Of a stretch of 64,000 nucleotides of DNA, positions 30,315 through 43,570 are shown piece by piece. The position numbers were made by a program, and so were the translations under genes. The notes below the pieces were generated by a model. It was not told the origin of the DNA. It did not search any database and was given only the letters and a program-made list of their open reading frames with translations. The stretch covers positions 107,945 to 171,944 of the forward strand of contig NZ_JMPI01000063.1 in assembly GCF_000735355.1 (NCBI RefSeq). Direction: 5' to 3'. Each line of letters opens with the position of its first letter. The stretch's first letter is position 1. This DNA is from Buttiauxella agrestis ATCC 33320. Its GTDB lineage: Bacteria > Pseudomonadota > Gammaproteobacteria > Enterobacterales > Enterobacteriaceae.

Positions 30315-31768
30315 CTATAGCCCGCCAATATGCAAGGTTTTGACTTCCAGAAACTCATCCAGACCTAACACGGAACCTTCCCGACCCAGTCCGGATTCTT
30401 TCACACCACCAAACGGCCCCAGCTCGGTCGAAACGGCGCATTCGTTGATACCAATCATCCCGCTTTCAATCGCTTGCGAGACGCGGAATACGCGGGCCAG
30501 ATTCTGAGTATAGAAGTAGGCCGCTAAACCAAATAGTGTGTTATTCGCTCGCTCAATCACTTCCTCTTCCGTTTTGAAACTGAAGCAGGCGGCCAACGGG
30601 CCAAAGGTTTCTTCCTGCGCGAGTTTCATATCATCGGTGGCATCCACTATCACCGTTGGTTGCCAGAAGTTGCCACCCAATTCATGACTCTTCCCGCCTA
30701 CCAGCACTTTTCCGCCCTTCGCCTGCGCATCTTCAACATGTTCACGGACTTTATCGACCGCAGATTTTTCAATTAATGGCCCTACAACAACGCCTTCTTC
30801 AAGACCATTACCCACTTTCAGGGCTTTAACGGCATCCGCGAGTGTGTTGACGAACTGGTCGTAGACCTTTTCCTGAATAAAGAAACGGTTAACGCTAACG
30901 CAGACCTGGCCTGCATTACGGAATTTATTCGCGACAGCCCCCTTCACGGCTTCGTCAATATCAGCATCTTCAAAGACGATATACGGCGCATTGCCGCCAA
31001 GTTCCATCGACACCTTTTTCATTGTTTCAGCCGCATTACGCACCAGGGTTTTACCCACTGCAGTGGAACCGGTGAATGATATTTTGCGAACGTCGCGGCT
31101 GGCCATAATTGCATCGCTAATTTCTTGCGTATTCCCCGCCACGGCGTTGAGTACACCATCCGGGACACCGGCTTTCTTCGCCAGAGCCAGCAATGCAAAT
31201 GCAGACAGCGGAGTGTTATTAGCAGGTTTAATCACGCCGGTACAACCCGCTGCAAGCGCCGGGCCGAGCTTGCGAGTCAGCATTGCCATCGGGAAGTTCC
31301 ACGGCGTGATAGCCGCAACTACGCCGATAGGCTCCCGGGTGGCTAAAATTCGTGAACCGGGTTCGCCGGAGGAATAATTTCACCATTTGCACGCTTGGCT
31401 TGCTCGGCAAACCACTGGATAAAGCTTGCGGCATACTCGACTTCGCCTTCCGCCTCTTTCAACGGTTTGCCTTGTTCTGTGGTCATTAAGCGCCCGAGCC
31501 AGGCTTTGTTCTCAATAATTAACTGGAACCACTTATAGAGAATCGTGGAACGTTCTTTGGCGGTTTTTGCACGCCATGCAGGGAAAGCTTTAGCCGCAGC
31601 GGCAATCGCTTCTTCCGCCTCTTTTTTACCGGCTTTTGCCACTTTCGCGACAACTTCGCCGGTAGCCGGGTTGAGAACGTCAAAGGTTGCGCTGAGTTTG
31701 CGCCATTCACCATTGACCAGATAACCGGTGTTAAATAATTCACTGTCCTGGAGTGCCTGATTTGTCAT
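30315..31768 (-). pseudogene. gabD: Succinate-semialdehyde dehydrogenase gabD, split by a frameshift
   Basis: Two adjoining frames together read as a 484-residue aldehyde dehydrogenase, the GabD length. The first (31768–31343) runs from MTNQALQDSELFN to NPVHEF and hits TAG. In the next frame the protein continues at once ([24 protein letters not shown]), then [10 protein letters not shown], the catalytic Glu in [16 protein letters not shown], and the Cys in [14 protein letters not shown], to the normal C-terminus. One base is missing in 31346–31365, with no long homopolymer there. All catalytic residues lie in the second half, so a sequencing or assembly error is possible. No gabT or gabP is beside it. 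If real, the gene is recently inactivated. Confidence 0.88.
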
Positions 31769-31812
31769 AGTTTTCTCCTGTTATGAATTGGGCATCTGGT
31801 AAGTATAGATAC

Positions 31813-31839
31813 AAAAAAGCCGACGCATGGCGTCGGCTC
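31813..31839 (-). terminator. Terminator of aaeXAB
   Basis: AGCCGACGC–CAT–GCGTCGGCT on the minus strand, followed by six T, right after the aaeB stop. Confidence 0.9.
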
Positions 31840-31842
31840 GGG

Positions 31843-33804
31843 TCAGGCAGTGATGAATGCGTGCTGGTATTTATGCAGCACCTCGGCTAATCGCCGTACC
31901 GGCTCGGTGACCTGTAATGGCGCCTCCCAGATACGCAATTTTTCCTGGTAGATGTCCAGTTCCTCCAGCAATTGCTTGAAGTAACGCTGCTTTTTGTCAT
32001 CGCTGGAGGCCGAAGTCACTTTGTCTGCTGTCTTGCGCAGTTGGCGATGGAATGCCGAAAGATCGTCGTTCACCGGTATCGGTGCATCACGCAGACGCTG
32101 GTGCGCAATGATTAATGTCAGCGCCAGGCGATAACGCGGGATATCACCCGGGAACATATTCAGCAGTAAGAAAAGCTGCTGATACAGCGCGGGCAGATGG
32201 TTTTCTTTGCGGCGAGCCTTGTTGGTTGTTAATGCGGAAACTGCCGCAGAGACAATCTGGTTCAACAGCGTGCGACCCGTTCGGGCTTTCGAATTATCAC
32301 GGATGATGAGTATCACCATCAATGCCACGAAACAGCCAATAATTTGCCCCAACGCGCCATCCAAAAATGTATTGAAGTGAAACGTCATGGGGTTATCTAA
32401 CACGATAACGTTAATTGTCCCGGCCAGCGCCCCCATCGAACCCAACCGCCGTTTCTGTACTTCGATACCAATAAAGAACGCCAGTAACGCAAGGCTAATA
32501 GAAAGCAGCACCATACTTTGCTGTGTCGCGGGAATGATGACCAGAAAATAGAGTCCCCCCAGCGGCAACGCCACCAGCATTCCGTAGAGAAAATCTAACG
32601 CCACCATGCGAGGGTTCGGCAAACGCATAGCGAGCGATGTGACCACCGCGATCATGACCATGGCACCGCTACCGGATGTCCAACCGGTAGCAAGCCAGAA
32701 CAAGCAGCCCAACAGGCAAGAAATGGCGGTACGCCAGAAGTTGATCATCGCGTGGTGGCCTTCAGCTGATTGCACTTTTACCACCACTTCCTGGGTTAAA
32801 ATCTCTTCTTCAATCGCATTGATACGAGTATTGCTGATAACACCCCGTTTCAGCACTAAATAGCGCGTCGCCTCGTTAACCCAACTACGGATGGTGACAG
32901 GGGTATATTTCTCACCAGCGAAAGATACGACTTTGCGGATAACTTTCAACTGCTGATGCACATCCGCAGCTGTTTCTACCGGCGTTTCAAATAACTCGCG
33001 AAATTCAGGGGTGACAAATTCAGGGCGCGTATTTTGAATCAGGAAGGTTTCACACGCCTGAGTAATCAAGGCCAGAGAAACCGCATTCAGTGCTTTCAGG
33101 CGGCGGTTCGCACGTCCCCAACGAGCAGATTCAATCTTCAGGTTATCGCGCATTCCCTCAATCACAGTGGTGCGCTGAACCAGGCTTGCCCAGGCCTTAT
33201 CGACCTGTTCTTTATCGCCATGCGCAATACACAACTGCATCAGGCGGTAATGATCCACTAGCAAGCTATCAAGTTGACGATCGATTTCTTTTTTAATCGA
33301 ACGCGGGGAGAAAATTAAGTCGGCAATAATGGCGCAAACAATACCAATGACAATTTCACTGCATCGCTCAACGGCAAACTGCGGTGCCACCAGAGGATTG
33401 GCTTGAATGGTGACAATAATAATCAGCGTGGTGTAGCCCGCAAGACCCCAGGCATAAGAGTTTTCGACTTTAACTAGCGACGAAATCCAGGTGCAAAATC
33501 CGGCCCAGATACAGCACACCAGCAACATAACGACCGGGGCACGAATCAGTGTGGTGATGATGAATAACGCGGCGAAACAACCAATAAATGTGCCTACAAT
33601 ACGCAGCATTCCGCGATAGCGAATCGCTCCAGAATAGGGTTCACCGCCCGCCGCAAAAGCAGGCCCCGCGGCGACCAACACGGACGTCAGCACCGCCCAG
33701 CGCGGGGTTTCCAGTTCAAAATGAAACCCTACCCATAGCGCCAGCACGATGGCAAAAGCCAATTTGAAGGCGAAGCGCAAATGTAACCGCGAAATATAAT
33801 ACAT
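31843..33804 (-). CDS. aaeB: Aromatic carboxylic acid efflux pump subunit AaeB
   Basis: A 653-residue FUSC-family inner-membrane protein; E. coli AaeB has 655. Two blocks of membrane helices (about 12–160 and 360–500) alternate with two soluble domains, the family arrangement. With AaeA it exports p-hydroxybenzoate and related acids. It begins 12 bases after aaeA and ends at a terminator. Confidence 0.95.
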   Translation of the reverse strand: MYYISRLHLRFAFKLAFAIVLALWVGFHFELETPRWAVLTSVLVAAGPAFAAGGEPYSGAIRYRGMLRIVGTFIGCFAALFIITTLIRAPVVMLLVCCIWAGFCTWISSLVKVENSYAWGLAGYTTLIIIVTIQANPLVAPQFAVERCSEIVIGIVCAIIADLIFSPRSIKKEIDRQLDSLLVDHYRLMQLCIAHGDKEQVDKAWASLVQRTTVIEGMRDNLKIESARWGRANRRLKALNAVSLALITQACETFLIQNTRPEFVTPEFRELFETPVETAADVHQQLKVIRKVVSFAGEKYTPVTIRSWVNEATRYLVLKRGVISNTRINAIEEEILTQEVVVKVQSAEGHHAMINFWRTAISCLLGCLFWLATGWTSGSGAMVMIAVVTSLAMRLPNPRMVALDFLYGMLVALPLGGLYFLVIIPATQQSMVLLSISLALLAFFIGIEVQKRRLGSMGALAGTINVIVLDNPMTFHFNTFLDGALGQIIGCFVALMVILIIRDNSKARTGRTLLNQIVSAAVSALTTNKARRKENHLPALYQQLFLLLNMFPGDIPRYRLALTLIIAHQRLRDAPIPVNDDLSAFHRQLRKTADKVTSASSDDKKQRYFKQLLEELDIYQEKLRIWEAPLQVTEPVRRLAEVLHKYQHAFITA

Positions 33805-33816
33805 ATCGACCTACGC

Positions 33817-34749
33817 TTAACCGAACTCACGCAAACGATGCATGAGTTTAATGAATACCGATTCGTGGTCAGTATTTCTGTCTTTATCCCCTGTTACCAC
33901 GACGGTTGCCGTTGTCCCGGCGGGATAGAGATTTGCCTGTTGCTCATCAAGGTGAATGCGTACCGGCACACGTTGCGCCAGGCGCACCCATTCGAGATTG
34001 GAATCAACAGTCGCCATACCTTTACTGTCTCTGGTGCTACTGGCATTCGTCACCCCGGCCGAAAGGCTATCGACCGTTCCACGTAATATACGATTACTGC
34101 CAAGCGGTGTAATTTGCACCCGGTATCCTGGGCGAATACCGTCAAGCTTGGTTTCTTCCATGTAGGCAAGAATGTAGAAAGAGCCACGTTTGACCAGCGC
34201 CACAGCGGTTGAGCCACGGGTAATAAACTCACCGGTATACACATTCAGGTTAGTTACCCAACCTTCTGCTGGTGCGCGAATGATGGTACGTTGCAAGTCC
34301 AGTTCGGCTAAATCACGGGTTGCTTCAGCTTTGGCTAACTGATGCAAAACCGTCTGAAGCACATTGTTGGACTGTTCGATTTCTTCACGCGACATTGCCT
34401 GCGTGCCTAATGAATTACGACGCCCGGCTTCACGGCGTTTCTCGCCAGCTAAAACCTGGTAGTAGGAAACATCGGCTTGGGCTTGTTCTAAAGCTTTCTG
34501 ATAACGAGGCTGATCGATAGTGAAGAGAATCTGATCTTTCTTCACCAATTGGTTGTCGTGGACCTTCACATCGGTAATTAAGCCGGAGACATCGGGTGCA
34601 ATCGCGACAACGTCTGCGGTAAAGCGGGCGTCACGCGTCCACGGTGATTCGGTATAAAACACCCAGGCGCGGTAGATAGCGATGAAAGCCAGCAGCACCA
34701 GAATTAGTGTGATGGCAGTGCGGATCATTTTTGTTGTAAGTGCTTTCAC
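33817..34749 (-). CDS. aaeA: Aromatic carboxylic acid efflux pump, membrane fusion subunit AaeA
   Basis: A 310-residue HlyD/EmrA-type membrane fusion protein: N-terminal anchor (about 11–30), a lipoyl-like half ([26 protein letters not shown]), a coiled-coil hairpin (about 85–145), the second lipoyl half and a beta barrel with [16 protein letters not shown]. It links AaeB to an outer-membrane channel. I start it at the GTG at 34749, which has GAGG upstream and gives exactly the E. coli length; the ATG five codons earlier is unlikely. Confidence 0.95.
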   Translation of the reverse strand: MKALTTKMIRTAITLILVLLAFIAIYRAWVFYTESPWTRDARFTADVVAIAPDVSGLITDVKVHDNQLVKKDQILFTIDQPRYQKALEQAQADVSYYQVLAGEKRREAGRRNSLGTQAMSREEIEQSNNVLQTVLHQLAKAEATRDLAELDLQRTIIRAPAEGWVTNLNVYTGEFITRGSTAVALVKRGSFYILAYMEETKLDGIRPGYRVQITPLGSNRILRGTVDSLSAGVTNASSTRDSKGMATVDSNLEWVRLAQRVPVRIHLDEQQANLYPAGTTATVVVTGDKDRNTDHESVFIKLMHRLREFG

Positions 34750-34756
34750 ATCAACC

Positions 34757-34960
34757 TCAAACAAACAGGCGCGAGATCAGATAAAACAGGCAGCAATAAA
34801 GCGCTGTGTTAAATAATGCCGGGTGCCAGACAAAATCATAAATTCCCGTCGGAGTCAGCAGACGGCGAACCAACCAGAACAACGCCAGCGATAAAATCAG
34901 CTCGAAGAATATCGGCGGAAAAGAAAGACCGAATATCACGATAACGGGAAATAGACTCAT
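34757..34960 (-). CDS. aaeX: AaeX, DUF1656 small membrane protein
   Basis: 67 residues, [22 protein letters not shown], with two membrane helices (about 5–28 and 45–65). Same size as E. coli AaeX. It is the first gene of aaeXAB and divergent from aaeR; its exact function is unknown. AAGG precedes the start at 34960; an upstream in-frame ATG is rejected on length. Confidence 0.94.
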   Translation of the reverse strand: MSLFPVIVIFGLSFPPIFFELILSLALFWLVRRLLTPTGIYDFVWHPALFNTALYCCLFYLISRLFV

Positions 34961-35119
34961 GTTAACCTTGCAGAAAATACAGAAGACACAAACCCTGGGA
35001 CAGCCAGGAATGCTGAGCAAACGAATGATACGGGTCGTGTTGTTAATAATATATTACCGCAATAGTTAGCCCGTTATCTATAATCTGTGATCTAAATCAC
35101 TTTTCACTCAGAGTGAACA

Positions 35120-36061
35120 ATGGAAAGACTTAAGCGCATGTCGGTTTTCGCCAAAGTTGTCGAACTTGGCTCTTTTACCGCCGCGGCCAGACAGCTTGAA
35201 ATGAGCGTGTCGTCCATCAGCCAAACGGTTTCAAAACTCGAAGACGAGTTGCAAGTTAAGTTGCTAAACCGCAGCACACGCAGCATTGGGCTAACCGAGG
35301 CCGGTAAAATATACTTTCTTGGCTGCCGTAAAATGCTGCATGAAGCGCAAGCAGTACATGAGCAGCTTTATGCTTTCAACAACACGCCCATCGGAACGCT
35401 ACGTATCGGCAGTTCTTCAACTATGGCACAAAATGTCCTCGCGTCCATGACCGCAGACATGCTCAAAGAATACCCGGAATTGACGGTAAACCTGGTGACG
35501 GGAATCCCAGCGCCGGACCTGATTGCCGATGGCCTGGACGTGGTTATTCGTGTCGGTGCTTTGCAGGATTCAAGCCTGTTCTCCACACGCCTCGGATCGA
35601 TGCCGATGGTAATTTGTGCCGCTAAAAGTTATCTGCAACAAAACGGCACGCCAGAAAAGCCCGCCGATCTTGCCAGTCATTCCTGGCTTGAATACAGCAT
35701 TCGCCCGCACAATGAATTCGAGTTGATCGCGCCCGAAGGGCTTACCACGAAGATGATCCCGCAAGGGCGATTCGTCACCAACGATCCCATGACGTTAAGC
35801 CGTTGGTTAAAAATAGGTGCCGGGATCGCTTACGTTCCGCTGATGTGGGTGATCGATGAGATCAATGAAGGGACGCTTGAGATCTTAATGCCGAGCTATC
35901 AATCCGATCCTCGTCCGGTGTACGCACTGTATACCGAAAAAGATAAGCTGCCTCTGAAAGTACAAGTTTGTATTAACTACCTGACCGAGTATTTCGTGAA
36001 GGTTTCGCATCTTTATCAAGGGGTACGCGACAACAAAGGACGCGGTAAAGACGTGGGGTAA
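35120..36061 (+). CDS. aaeR: LysR-type regulator AaeR
   Basis: A 313-residue LysR protein with the winged helix at residues about 5–62 (FAKVVELGSFTAAARQLEMSVSSISQTVSKLEDELQVKLLNRSTRSIGLTEAG segment) and a C-terminal effector-binding domain. In E. coli AaeR activates aaeXAB in response to aromatic carboxylic acids. The 159-base divergent gap to aaeX is where its operator should be. The start is the ATG at 35120. Confidence 0.94.
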   Translation: MERLKRMSVFAKVVELGSFTAAARQLEMSVSSISQTVSKLEDELQVKLLNRSTRSIGLTEAGKIYFLGCRKMLHEAQAVHEQLYAFNNTPIGTLRIGSSSTMAQNVLASMTADMLKEYPELTVNLVTGIPAPDLIADGLDVVIRVGALQDSSLFSTRLGSMPMVICAAKSYLQQNGTPEKPADLASHSWLEYSIRPHNEFELIAPEGLTTKMIPQGRFVTNDPMTLSRWLKIGAGIAYVPLMWVIDEINEGTLEILMPSYQSDPRPVYALYTEKDKLPLKVQVCINYLTEYFVKVSHLYQGVRDNKGRGKDVG

Positions 36062-36079
36062 AATGGGCAGTATTGAAAA

Positions 36080-36109
36080 TAAAACTGCCGGGATTAACCC
36101 GGCAGTTTA
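36080..36109. terminator. Bidirectional terminator between aaeR and tldD
   Basis: TAAAACTGCCGGG–ATTAA–CCCGGCAGTTTA; symmetrical, placed between convergent genes. Confidence 0.85.
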
Positions 36110-36129
36110 TGACTATCGAAAGTAGAGTA

Positions 36130-37596
<1,467 letters not shown>

Positions 37597-37649
37597 CTAT
37601 CAATTGGAGATATCTATTGAGCTTGCGGCAATTAATGTTCCGCGTCAAA

Positions 37650-40600
37650 TCACTTAGCGTCATTAACCCTTGGCTGGCGAAGCACTTCATTGATTTGCGG
37701 TTGGTCTACTGGACCGGTGATGTGGTAGCGCAGCACGGAGATTTTGCTCCACAGCGGCCCCAACACTTTACTGGCAGCAAACACAGCAGCCCCGATAATT
37801 GGGTTAACCACAAAGGCAGTCGCAACGCCGACAGTCGCGGAAATTTCAGGTGCCACAACCGCTTCGACATCAAGACGTCGTCGAACCAAATCCACGGAAC
37901 CTTTCAAGCCGATATCCGCTTCCAGGCCATCCACCAGCGTATCGTCGCTGTGTAACTGACCGTCTTTAATCCACGCCGTGCTGCGAATCGAGTCGAAGTA
38001 GAAGCCATCTCCGAAAGTATCGCTGAAGTCAAAACGCAGCTTGCGCATCAACGCATCGACACTGACCAGACGCAATAATTGCCCGGCATGCCCCGTGCCG
38101 AGATCTGCAATCTGACCCTTGCCTAATTTGGCGTGCAGGATACCGTTTAATGTCGCCACATCTGGCTGCCAGGGTTTATCGCGCCAGTGCAAATCATAAT
38201 CGACGTCGAACGACGAACCTTGAATCGGTGTTTTAACGCCGAAGAAGTTAGTCGCTGCATCCAGTTTGCCGCCATGAAGTTTACCTTTTATAGAGGTACG
38301 TTCTTCAGCCGGGCTATTAACCCATTGCCCGGAGCCGGTTAGCCTCGCAAATCCCGTATCCACTAAACCATTATCTAATTCCAGGGTGTTTCCTTTGAAC
38401 GCAAAGTCAGCTTCCATGCGTCCAAATTTTTGCCCCATTAACCAGCATTCAGCGCAACGCAGTTGCACATCAGGCCAGGACCGGAAATCAATTGAACCAC
38501 GTTCATCAAGGAGTGGATGGCTGGCTGATTTGGTGGAGCCGCTATTCCAGTCAGGGTTGAAATAGAGATACTTGATAGCTGCGCGCCACGGTGCATTATC
38601 TTGCATCGTCAGAGAGCCATTCACTTCGCGGCCTTGCGCTTCAACACGCGTGCCGCCCGGTATTGCATGGGAAACCAGACTCAGGTTGTTCCACTGCTGG
38701 CCGCCAAGCGTCAAAGACGGGGTTCGCAAGGTGACATTCGTCGGGAATGAGGCTGAATTACCGACGCTATCAGCGGCTCCCTGGCTAAACAGCGCCAGCC
38801 ACTGCGCACCGTTCATTGCAGGGAGATCGAGTTCCAACCCCGAGTTCTCAGGCAAAGGCGGAGTGGTCTGGCTATTTGAAGCCCAAATAGCCCGATCAAG
38901 CGTGAGCTTTTTATTGAGTAACCAACGGCTGGAAAAATGATTTTTTGCACCAGCACTACCAGTCAGATTAAAGCTATTCAGGTCACCTTTTACCGCGACT
39001 TTCAACGGCTGGGGCTGACCCGCTGCTTTATCGACAGGTGCAGGTAAGTGACTACTTACATTTTTCAGATCCGCATCGACATTGACCTGATAAGTTGCCT
39101 GACCACGGTAAGGGAGTTTTATCGCAACATCACCTTTCCATGGAATGTTACCGCTCAACTCTTTATTGATAGGCTCAGGCAAAATGCCCATTTTTGTTGG
39201 CTGCCAGTCGCCCAGCAAATTAACCCCAATCTGGTAATCCTTGTCACCAGTTTTGGTATTAAAATCAATGGTTATAGGCTGATTAAACCACGTTGCTTTC
39301 AGCGGTTCACTGTTCAGGTCGCCATTCACAAAGCTGAACTTGCCCGTCAGATTACTCAGGGTGCTGGATAGCGGTTTTATCAACAAAGTATTGTTGTTGA
39401 GCTGAACATCGCCTTTTGCCGTTGTCATGGTGCCATCAAGCGGAATATCCAGATGTAAGCGAGCATTCACATCGCCTCCAATCTGGAGCTCATCAAGAGC
39501 GGCTGATAACGAATCTTTAAGAGGCGTGTCTTTGAAGTACGGGCCAACCGCACTCCCTGGGCCGCTGATATCAGAATCAATCAACAGCTTTTCTTTAGAG
39601 TAATCCGGGATAATCGCCGTAAGGTTACGCCCGGTCACGCCGCCCAGTTTCACTTCATCAGATTTCATCCACAGACCGTCGTTAATGAAATCGAGAGTAA
39701 TATTCAGGTTTTCTAATGCAGGCCAGTCCGGCTGGAAGGCAAACTTTGCATTACGCAGTGGAACGTAGACTTCAAACTGGCCTTCGTTGTGCAGGTAAGG
39801 GAAAAGATGCGGGTTGCCGCCGTAGACCAGCGTCGCATTATCCGCCTCGCCCCCCTGAATCGCGCCGCTGAGGTAATCCACCAGCTCTTTGCCCATCAGG
39901 TTTTCAGGGAAATAACGCCAGGCATCTGCGCCATTATGCGTGCTAATTCCAGCCAGAATGCCTAACCAAGGATCGCCATCCTTCGGCTGGTAATAACGGA
40001 AATCACCCGCAGCCCAAACCGAGCGTGCTTTAACATCAAGGTTTTTACCATCAAGCTGAAAACCTTCGGCATTTTTCTGCCATTCAAGGGTTGCGACACC
40101 GCGTTCAATTTCCAGCGGTGCACGGAACACACCTTCATAAGGCATTTTGGCATCCAGAACCTGCGCATTCAGTTGCCCATGACCAACACTTCCTGTAATC
40201 GAGCCAGAGAAATGCTCAACGCCCGGTAACATCTTCCATTGATTCCAACTGACCTCTTTCCAGCGCCCTTGCATACGCGTGTTTTCGGTTTGCTGGAGAG
40301 GAATATCAACCGCCAGCACGTCTATATGTCCGCGCGGTTTCAGAGTGGTCCAAATCTCGCCCAGGTCTGGTGAAATTTTCTCAGCGATAGGCAGCAAGCC
40401 GGTGAAACTTTCCAGCTCCATGTTTGTTGCACGAATGCGCAATTCGTCACTGCGAGTGCTTTCTTTCCCGCCGACATTTTGTGGAGCAATCCACGCCAGG
40501 GCGAGCGAGCCTTTTGGCCAGGTTTTGCCATCAAGCGTGATATTGGTGGAAGGAACAGCAAGGTTCCAGCCCGCGTCAGAACGATTAACGTGGGCCATTA

Positions 40601-41450
40601 AATTATCAACAGACAACTGATGCGAAGTGCTTTTCCCCGCCCAACTTGCGCCGCCTTGTTTCAGCCAGACGTTGCCCCCGGAAATGTCTCCATCTTTGAT
40701 ATCCATCCAGGCTTCAAGAGTGAATTCAGCGGTTTGCAAATCGACATTATCTTTCATCCAGCGGCCAAGCCACGGTTTCACATCGACGTTATCAGCCTGC
40801 AACCAGACCTTGCCAATATTCAGCAAACCGTTTTCGTCACGCAAATCCATGCGCACTTTTGCCAGGCCATGTTGACCGGTAAAGCTCGACAAGCTCACAA
40901 GCCCTTCTGCGCGGTGGCGATTTTTTGTGTTGAGCCAGGTGAGTTGTGGAATTGCGAGTTCGGCGCGTTGGCCGGAAAGGGTCAAGAAACTCAGCGAGCT
41001 GTCACGCAGATCAAAGTGATCGAACTGGCGTAAAAAGAGATCGCTGATTTGGCCTGGTTCGAATTTACTGTCGCTTTTGTTTTGGCTCAGCGGCGTGTTG
41101 GTGCGCAGCTGCAATTGATAAAAAGTGAGATCGCGAAATTGCCAACGCGCATGCAGCAGGCTTTGCCAGAGATCGAGCGCTAACGTGACGCGTTTTACGC
41201 TCATTTCGCCGCCGTCTTTCAGGCCCGCTTTGATATCGCGCACATCGAGCGTCGGGCCGTAATTCTCCCAGCTTGCTTTTATCTGGCTGGCATCGACAGG
41301 CGTGCCTGTCATGGCTTCGATTTTATCGAGTAGCGCTGGCCGCCAGGCATCGAGATGCGGCAAAACCAGCCGCAGACCACTCACCAGCAGTGCGACGATA
41401 ACGATAAGCGTAGCGCCAGTGAATAGCAAAATGCCGGGCAGTCGCCTCAC
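37650..41450 (-). CDS. yhdP: YhdP, AsmA-like envelope protein for phospholipid transport
   Basis: A 1266-residue protein, equal to E. coli. It has one N-terminal membrane helix (about 5–28), then a very long beta-rich AsmA/DUF3971-type periplasmic body forming a bridge-like groove, and a C-terminal part with SATVGVATAFVVNPIIGAAVFAASKVLGPLWSKI. YhdP, TamB and YdbH act in moving phospholipids to the outer membrane. The GTG at 41450 was chosen: it has a strong AAGGAG site and gives the exact E. coli start VRRLPGIL; the longer ATG reading is rejected. Confidence 0.96.
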   Translation of the reverse strand: MRRLPGILLFTGATLIVIVALLVSGLRLVLPHLDAWRPALLDKIEAMTGTPVDASQIKASWENYGPTLDVRDIKAGLKDGGEMSVKRVTLALDLWQSLLHARWQFRDLTFYQLQLRTNTPLSQNKSDSKFEPGQISDLFLRQFDHFDLRDSSLSFLTLSGQRAELAIPQLTWLNTKNRHRAEGLVSLSSFTGQHGLAKVRMDLRDENGLLNIGKVWLQADNVDVKPWLGRWMKDNVDLQTAEFTLEAWMDIKDGDISGGNVWLKQGGASWAGKSTSHQLSVDNLMAHVNRSDAGWNLAVPSTNITLDGKTWPKGSLALAWIAPQNVGGKESTRSDELRIRATNMELESFTGLLPIAEKISPDLGEIWTTLKPRGHIDVLAVDIPLQQTENTRMQGRWKEVSWNQWKMLPGVEHFSGSITGSVGHGQLNAQVLDAKMPYEGVFRAPLEIERGVATLEWQKNAEGFQLDGKNLDVKARSVWAAGDFRYYQPKDGDPWLGILAGISTHNGADAWRYFPENLMGKELVDYLSGAIQGGEADNATLVYGGNPHLFPYLHNEGQFEVYVPLRNAKFAFQPDWPALENLNITLDFINDGLWMKSDEVKLGGVTGRNLTAIIPDYSKEKLLIDSDISGPGSAVGPYFKDTPLKDSLSAALDELQIGGDVNARLHLDIPLDGTMTTAKGDVQLNNNTLLIKPLSSTLSNLTGKFSFVNGDLNSEPLKATWFNQPITIDFNTKTGDKDYQIGVNLLGDWQPTKMGILPEPINKELSGNIPWKGDVAIKLPYRGQATYQVNVDADLKNVSSHLPAPVDKAAGQPQPLKVAVKGDLNSFNLTGSAGAKNHFSSRWLLNKKLTLDRAIWASNSQTTPPLPENSGLELDLPAMNGAQWLALFSQGAADSVGNSASFPTNVTLRTPSLTLGGQQWNNLSLVSHAIPGGTRVEAQGREVNGSLTMQDNAPWRAAIKYLYFNPDWNSGSTKSASHPLLDERGSIDFRSWPDVQLRCAECWLMGQKFGRMEADFAFKGNTLELDNGLVDTGFARLTGSGQWVNSPAEERTSIKGKLHGGKLDAATNFFGVKTPIQGSSFDVDYDLHWRDKPWQPDVATLNGILHAKLGKGQIADLGTGHAGQLLRLVSVDALMRKLRFDFSDTFGDGFYFDSIRSTAWIKDGQLHSDDTLVDGLEADIGLKGSVDLVRRRLDVEAVVAPEISATVGVATAFVVNPIIGAAVFAASKVLGPLWSKISVLRYHITGPVDQPQINEVLRQPRVNDAK

Positions 41451-41509
41451 GTATATCTCCTTATCTACCGCCGGGGCGGAACTCAAAACTGCACTATCCG
41501 TGCAGCGAG

Positions 41510-42979
41510 TTACATCATAACAACGTCGAACTGCTCCTGATTATAGAGCGGCTCGATCTGCACTTTGACTTGTTTACCGACAAAAATTTCCACTTCTGCC
41601 AGCGAATGGGACTCTTCGCTTTTCAGCGCTTCCCCTACGGCAGGTGATGCATAAACCAGGAAACGATCGGAATCATAAGCATGATGCACACGCACGATTT
41701 CACGCATAATTTCATAGCAGACTGTCTCGACCGTTTTCACGGTGCCGCGCCCATGACAGGTTGGACAGTCATTGCAAAGCACATGTTCAACGCTTTCACG
41801 AGTACGTTTGCGCGTCATTTCAACCAGACCAAGCTGTGAGAAACCATTGATACTGGTTTTGACCCGGTCTTTACTCAGCGCCTGTTCGAGCGAATGCAGC
41901 ACACGTCGGCGATGGTCTTCATTACTCATATCAATGAAATCAATAATGATAATGCCGCCCAGATTACGCAAACGTAACTGGCGGGCAATCGCCTGAGTCG
42001 CTTCGATGTTGGTGTTGAAAATAGTATCGTCAAGATTGCGATGGCCGACAAAAGCACCGGTGTTGATATCAACGGTGGTCATCGCTTCCGTTTGATCAAT
42101 CACTAAATAGCCGCCAGATTTCAGCTCGACCTTACGTTCCAGCGCGCGCTGAATTTCGTTCTCAACGTCAAACAAGTCAAAAATAGGCTGACGACCGCTG
42201 TAGTGTTCAATTTTTTCGTGCATTTCCGGCATGTATTCTGCGGTGAATTCCAGCAGCATGTCGTAAGTCAGACGGGAATCGACGCGAATACGGTCGAGTG
42301 CCGCATCGGCAAAATCACGCAGCACACGCTGTGCCAGCGCCAATTCACCGTAAAGCTGGCAGCGGGTTTTGTTACGCTTTTTGCGCTCGCTGACTTTCGT
42401 CCAGACACGCTTTAAATATGCCGCATCTGACGCTAAATCGTCTTCACAGACGCCTTCAGCCGCGGTACGAATAATGAACCCGCCTTGTTCGTCACAATAG
42501 GCATTAACGACGCGCTTCAGGCGCTCACGTTCGGCTTCGCTTTCAATACGCTGAGAAACACCCACGTGCGAAGCGCCCGGCATAAAGACCAAATAGCGGG
42601 AAGGCAGCGTGATGTCAGTTGTCAGACGTGCACCTTTGGTGCCCAGCGGGTCTTTCACCACTTGCACCATTAAATCCTGGCCCTGACGAACTAATTCTGA
42701 GATGTCACGTACTGTGAAGTTTTTTCGCTCTTCACCTGCCACACATTCGGTATGCGGCATGATGTCAGAAGCGTGGAGAAACGCTGCCTTATCAAGGCCA
42801 ATATCTACAAATGCCGCCTGCATACCCGGAAGCACCCGGCTAACACGACCTTTGTAGATATTCCCTACGATCCCGCGACGTGCTTCGCGTTCAATATGAA
42901 TCTCTTGCAGTATTCCACCATCAATGTAAGCCACCCGAGTTTCCGATGGGGTCACGTTGACTAATAATTCAGCCGTCAT
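41510..42979 (-). CDS. rng: Ribonuclease G
   Basis: 489 residues, same as E. coli. An N-terminal S1-type RNA-binding domain (about 35–125) is followed by the catalytic domain with [15 protein letters not shown] and IIIIDFIDM carrying the metal-binding Asp residues, and the zinc-link [11 protein letters not shown]. It matures 16S rRNA 5' ends and degrades mRNAs such as adhE. Its start overlaps the end of yhdE by 11 bases, so the two are translated together. Confidence 0.97.
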   Translation of the reverse strand: MTAELLVNVTPSETRVAYIDGGILQEIHIEREARRGIVGNIYKGRVSRVLPGMQAAFVDIGLDKAAFLHASDIMPHTECVAGEERKNFTVRDISELVRQGQDLMVQVVKDPLGTKGARLTTDITLPSRYLVFMPGASHVGVSQRIESEAERERLKRVVNAYCDEQGGFIIRTAAEGVCEDDLASDAAYLKRVWTKVSERKKRNKTRCQLYGELALAQRVLRDFADAALDRIRVDSRLTYDMLLEFTAEYMPEMHEKIEHYSGRQPIFDLFDVENEIQRALERKVELKSGGYLVIDQTEAMTTVDINTGAFVGHRNLDDTIFNTNIEATQAIARQLRLRNLGGIIIIDFIDMSNEDHRRRVLHSLEQALSKDRVKTSINGFSQLGLVEMTRKRTRESVEHVLCNDCPTCHGRGTVKTVETVCYEIMREIVRVHHAYDSDRFLVYASPAVGEALKSEESHSLAEVEIFVGKQVKVQIEPLYNQEQFDVVMM

Positions 42980-43562
42980 GTTTTCCTCGTCCATCACGCA
43001 ATGCGTGAAAATTACTCAGCAATTCATAGGTTTCAACTAGCGGTAAACCGACTACTGCATGATAGCTGCCATTAATCTTCCTGACAAAACAGCCACCAAG
43101 CCCTTGAATACCGTATGCACCTGCTTTATCCATAGGTTCACCGCTGGCAACGTAACCGGCGATATCTTGTTCTGATAATGCACGAAATGTCACTTCAGTC
43201 GTCACCAGACAATCCAGCAACGATTCACTATCTGCCAGCGCTACCGCCGTCATGACTTGATGCTGGTTGCCGGACAACATTCGCAGCATTGCAACTGCAT
43301 GTTGTTCATCTTTAGGCTTTTCCAGCACGTTGCCGTTGTAGATAACAATAGTATCTGCACCCAAAACAGGTAAATCGCGGGGTACAAGCGCCACGCCCGC
43401 ACGCGCTTTATCACGCGCCAGGCGTACAACATATTGTTGCGCGCTTTCATGATTAAGTCGTTGTTCTTCAACATCGGTAATAATGCGCTCAAATGAGACG
43501 CCCAACTGCGTCAGAAGCTCCTGACGACGTGGGGAACCCGATGCAAGATACAAAGATGTCAT
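42969..43562 (-). CDS. yhdE: Maf-like nucleoside triphosphate pyrophosphatase YhdE
   Basis: A 197-residue Maf protein: [10 protein letters not shown] near the N-terminus, the phosphate-binding loop region, and [26 protein letters not shown] near the C-terminus. E. coli YhdE hydrolyses dTTP and UTP and modified pyrimidine nucleotides. It lies between mreD and rng, as in E. coli. Confidence 0.95.
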   Translation of the reverse strand: MTSLYLASGSPRRQELLTQLGVSFERIITDVEEQRLNHESAQQYVVRLARDKARAGVALVPRDLPVLGADTIVIYNGNVLEKPKDEQHAVAMLRMLSGNQHQVMTAVALADSESLLDCLVTTEVTFRALSEQDIAGYVASGEPMDKAGAYGIQGLGGCFVRKINGSYHAVVGLPLVETYELLSNFHALRDGRGKHDG

Positions 43563-43570
43563 GTTAAATC

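Noticed and set aside
31343..31768. Programmed frameshift in gabD
   Set aside because: No slippery heptamer or downstream structure at the junction; a simple one-base deletion explains it.
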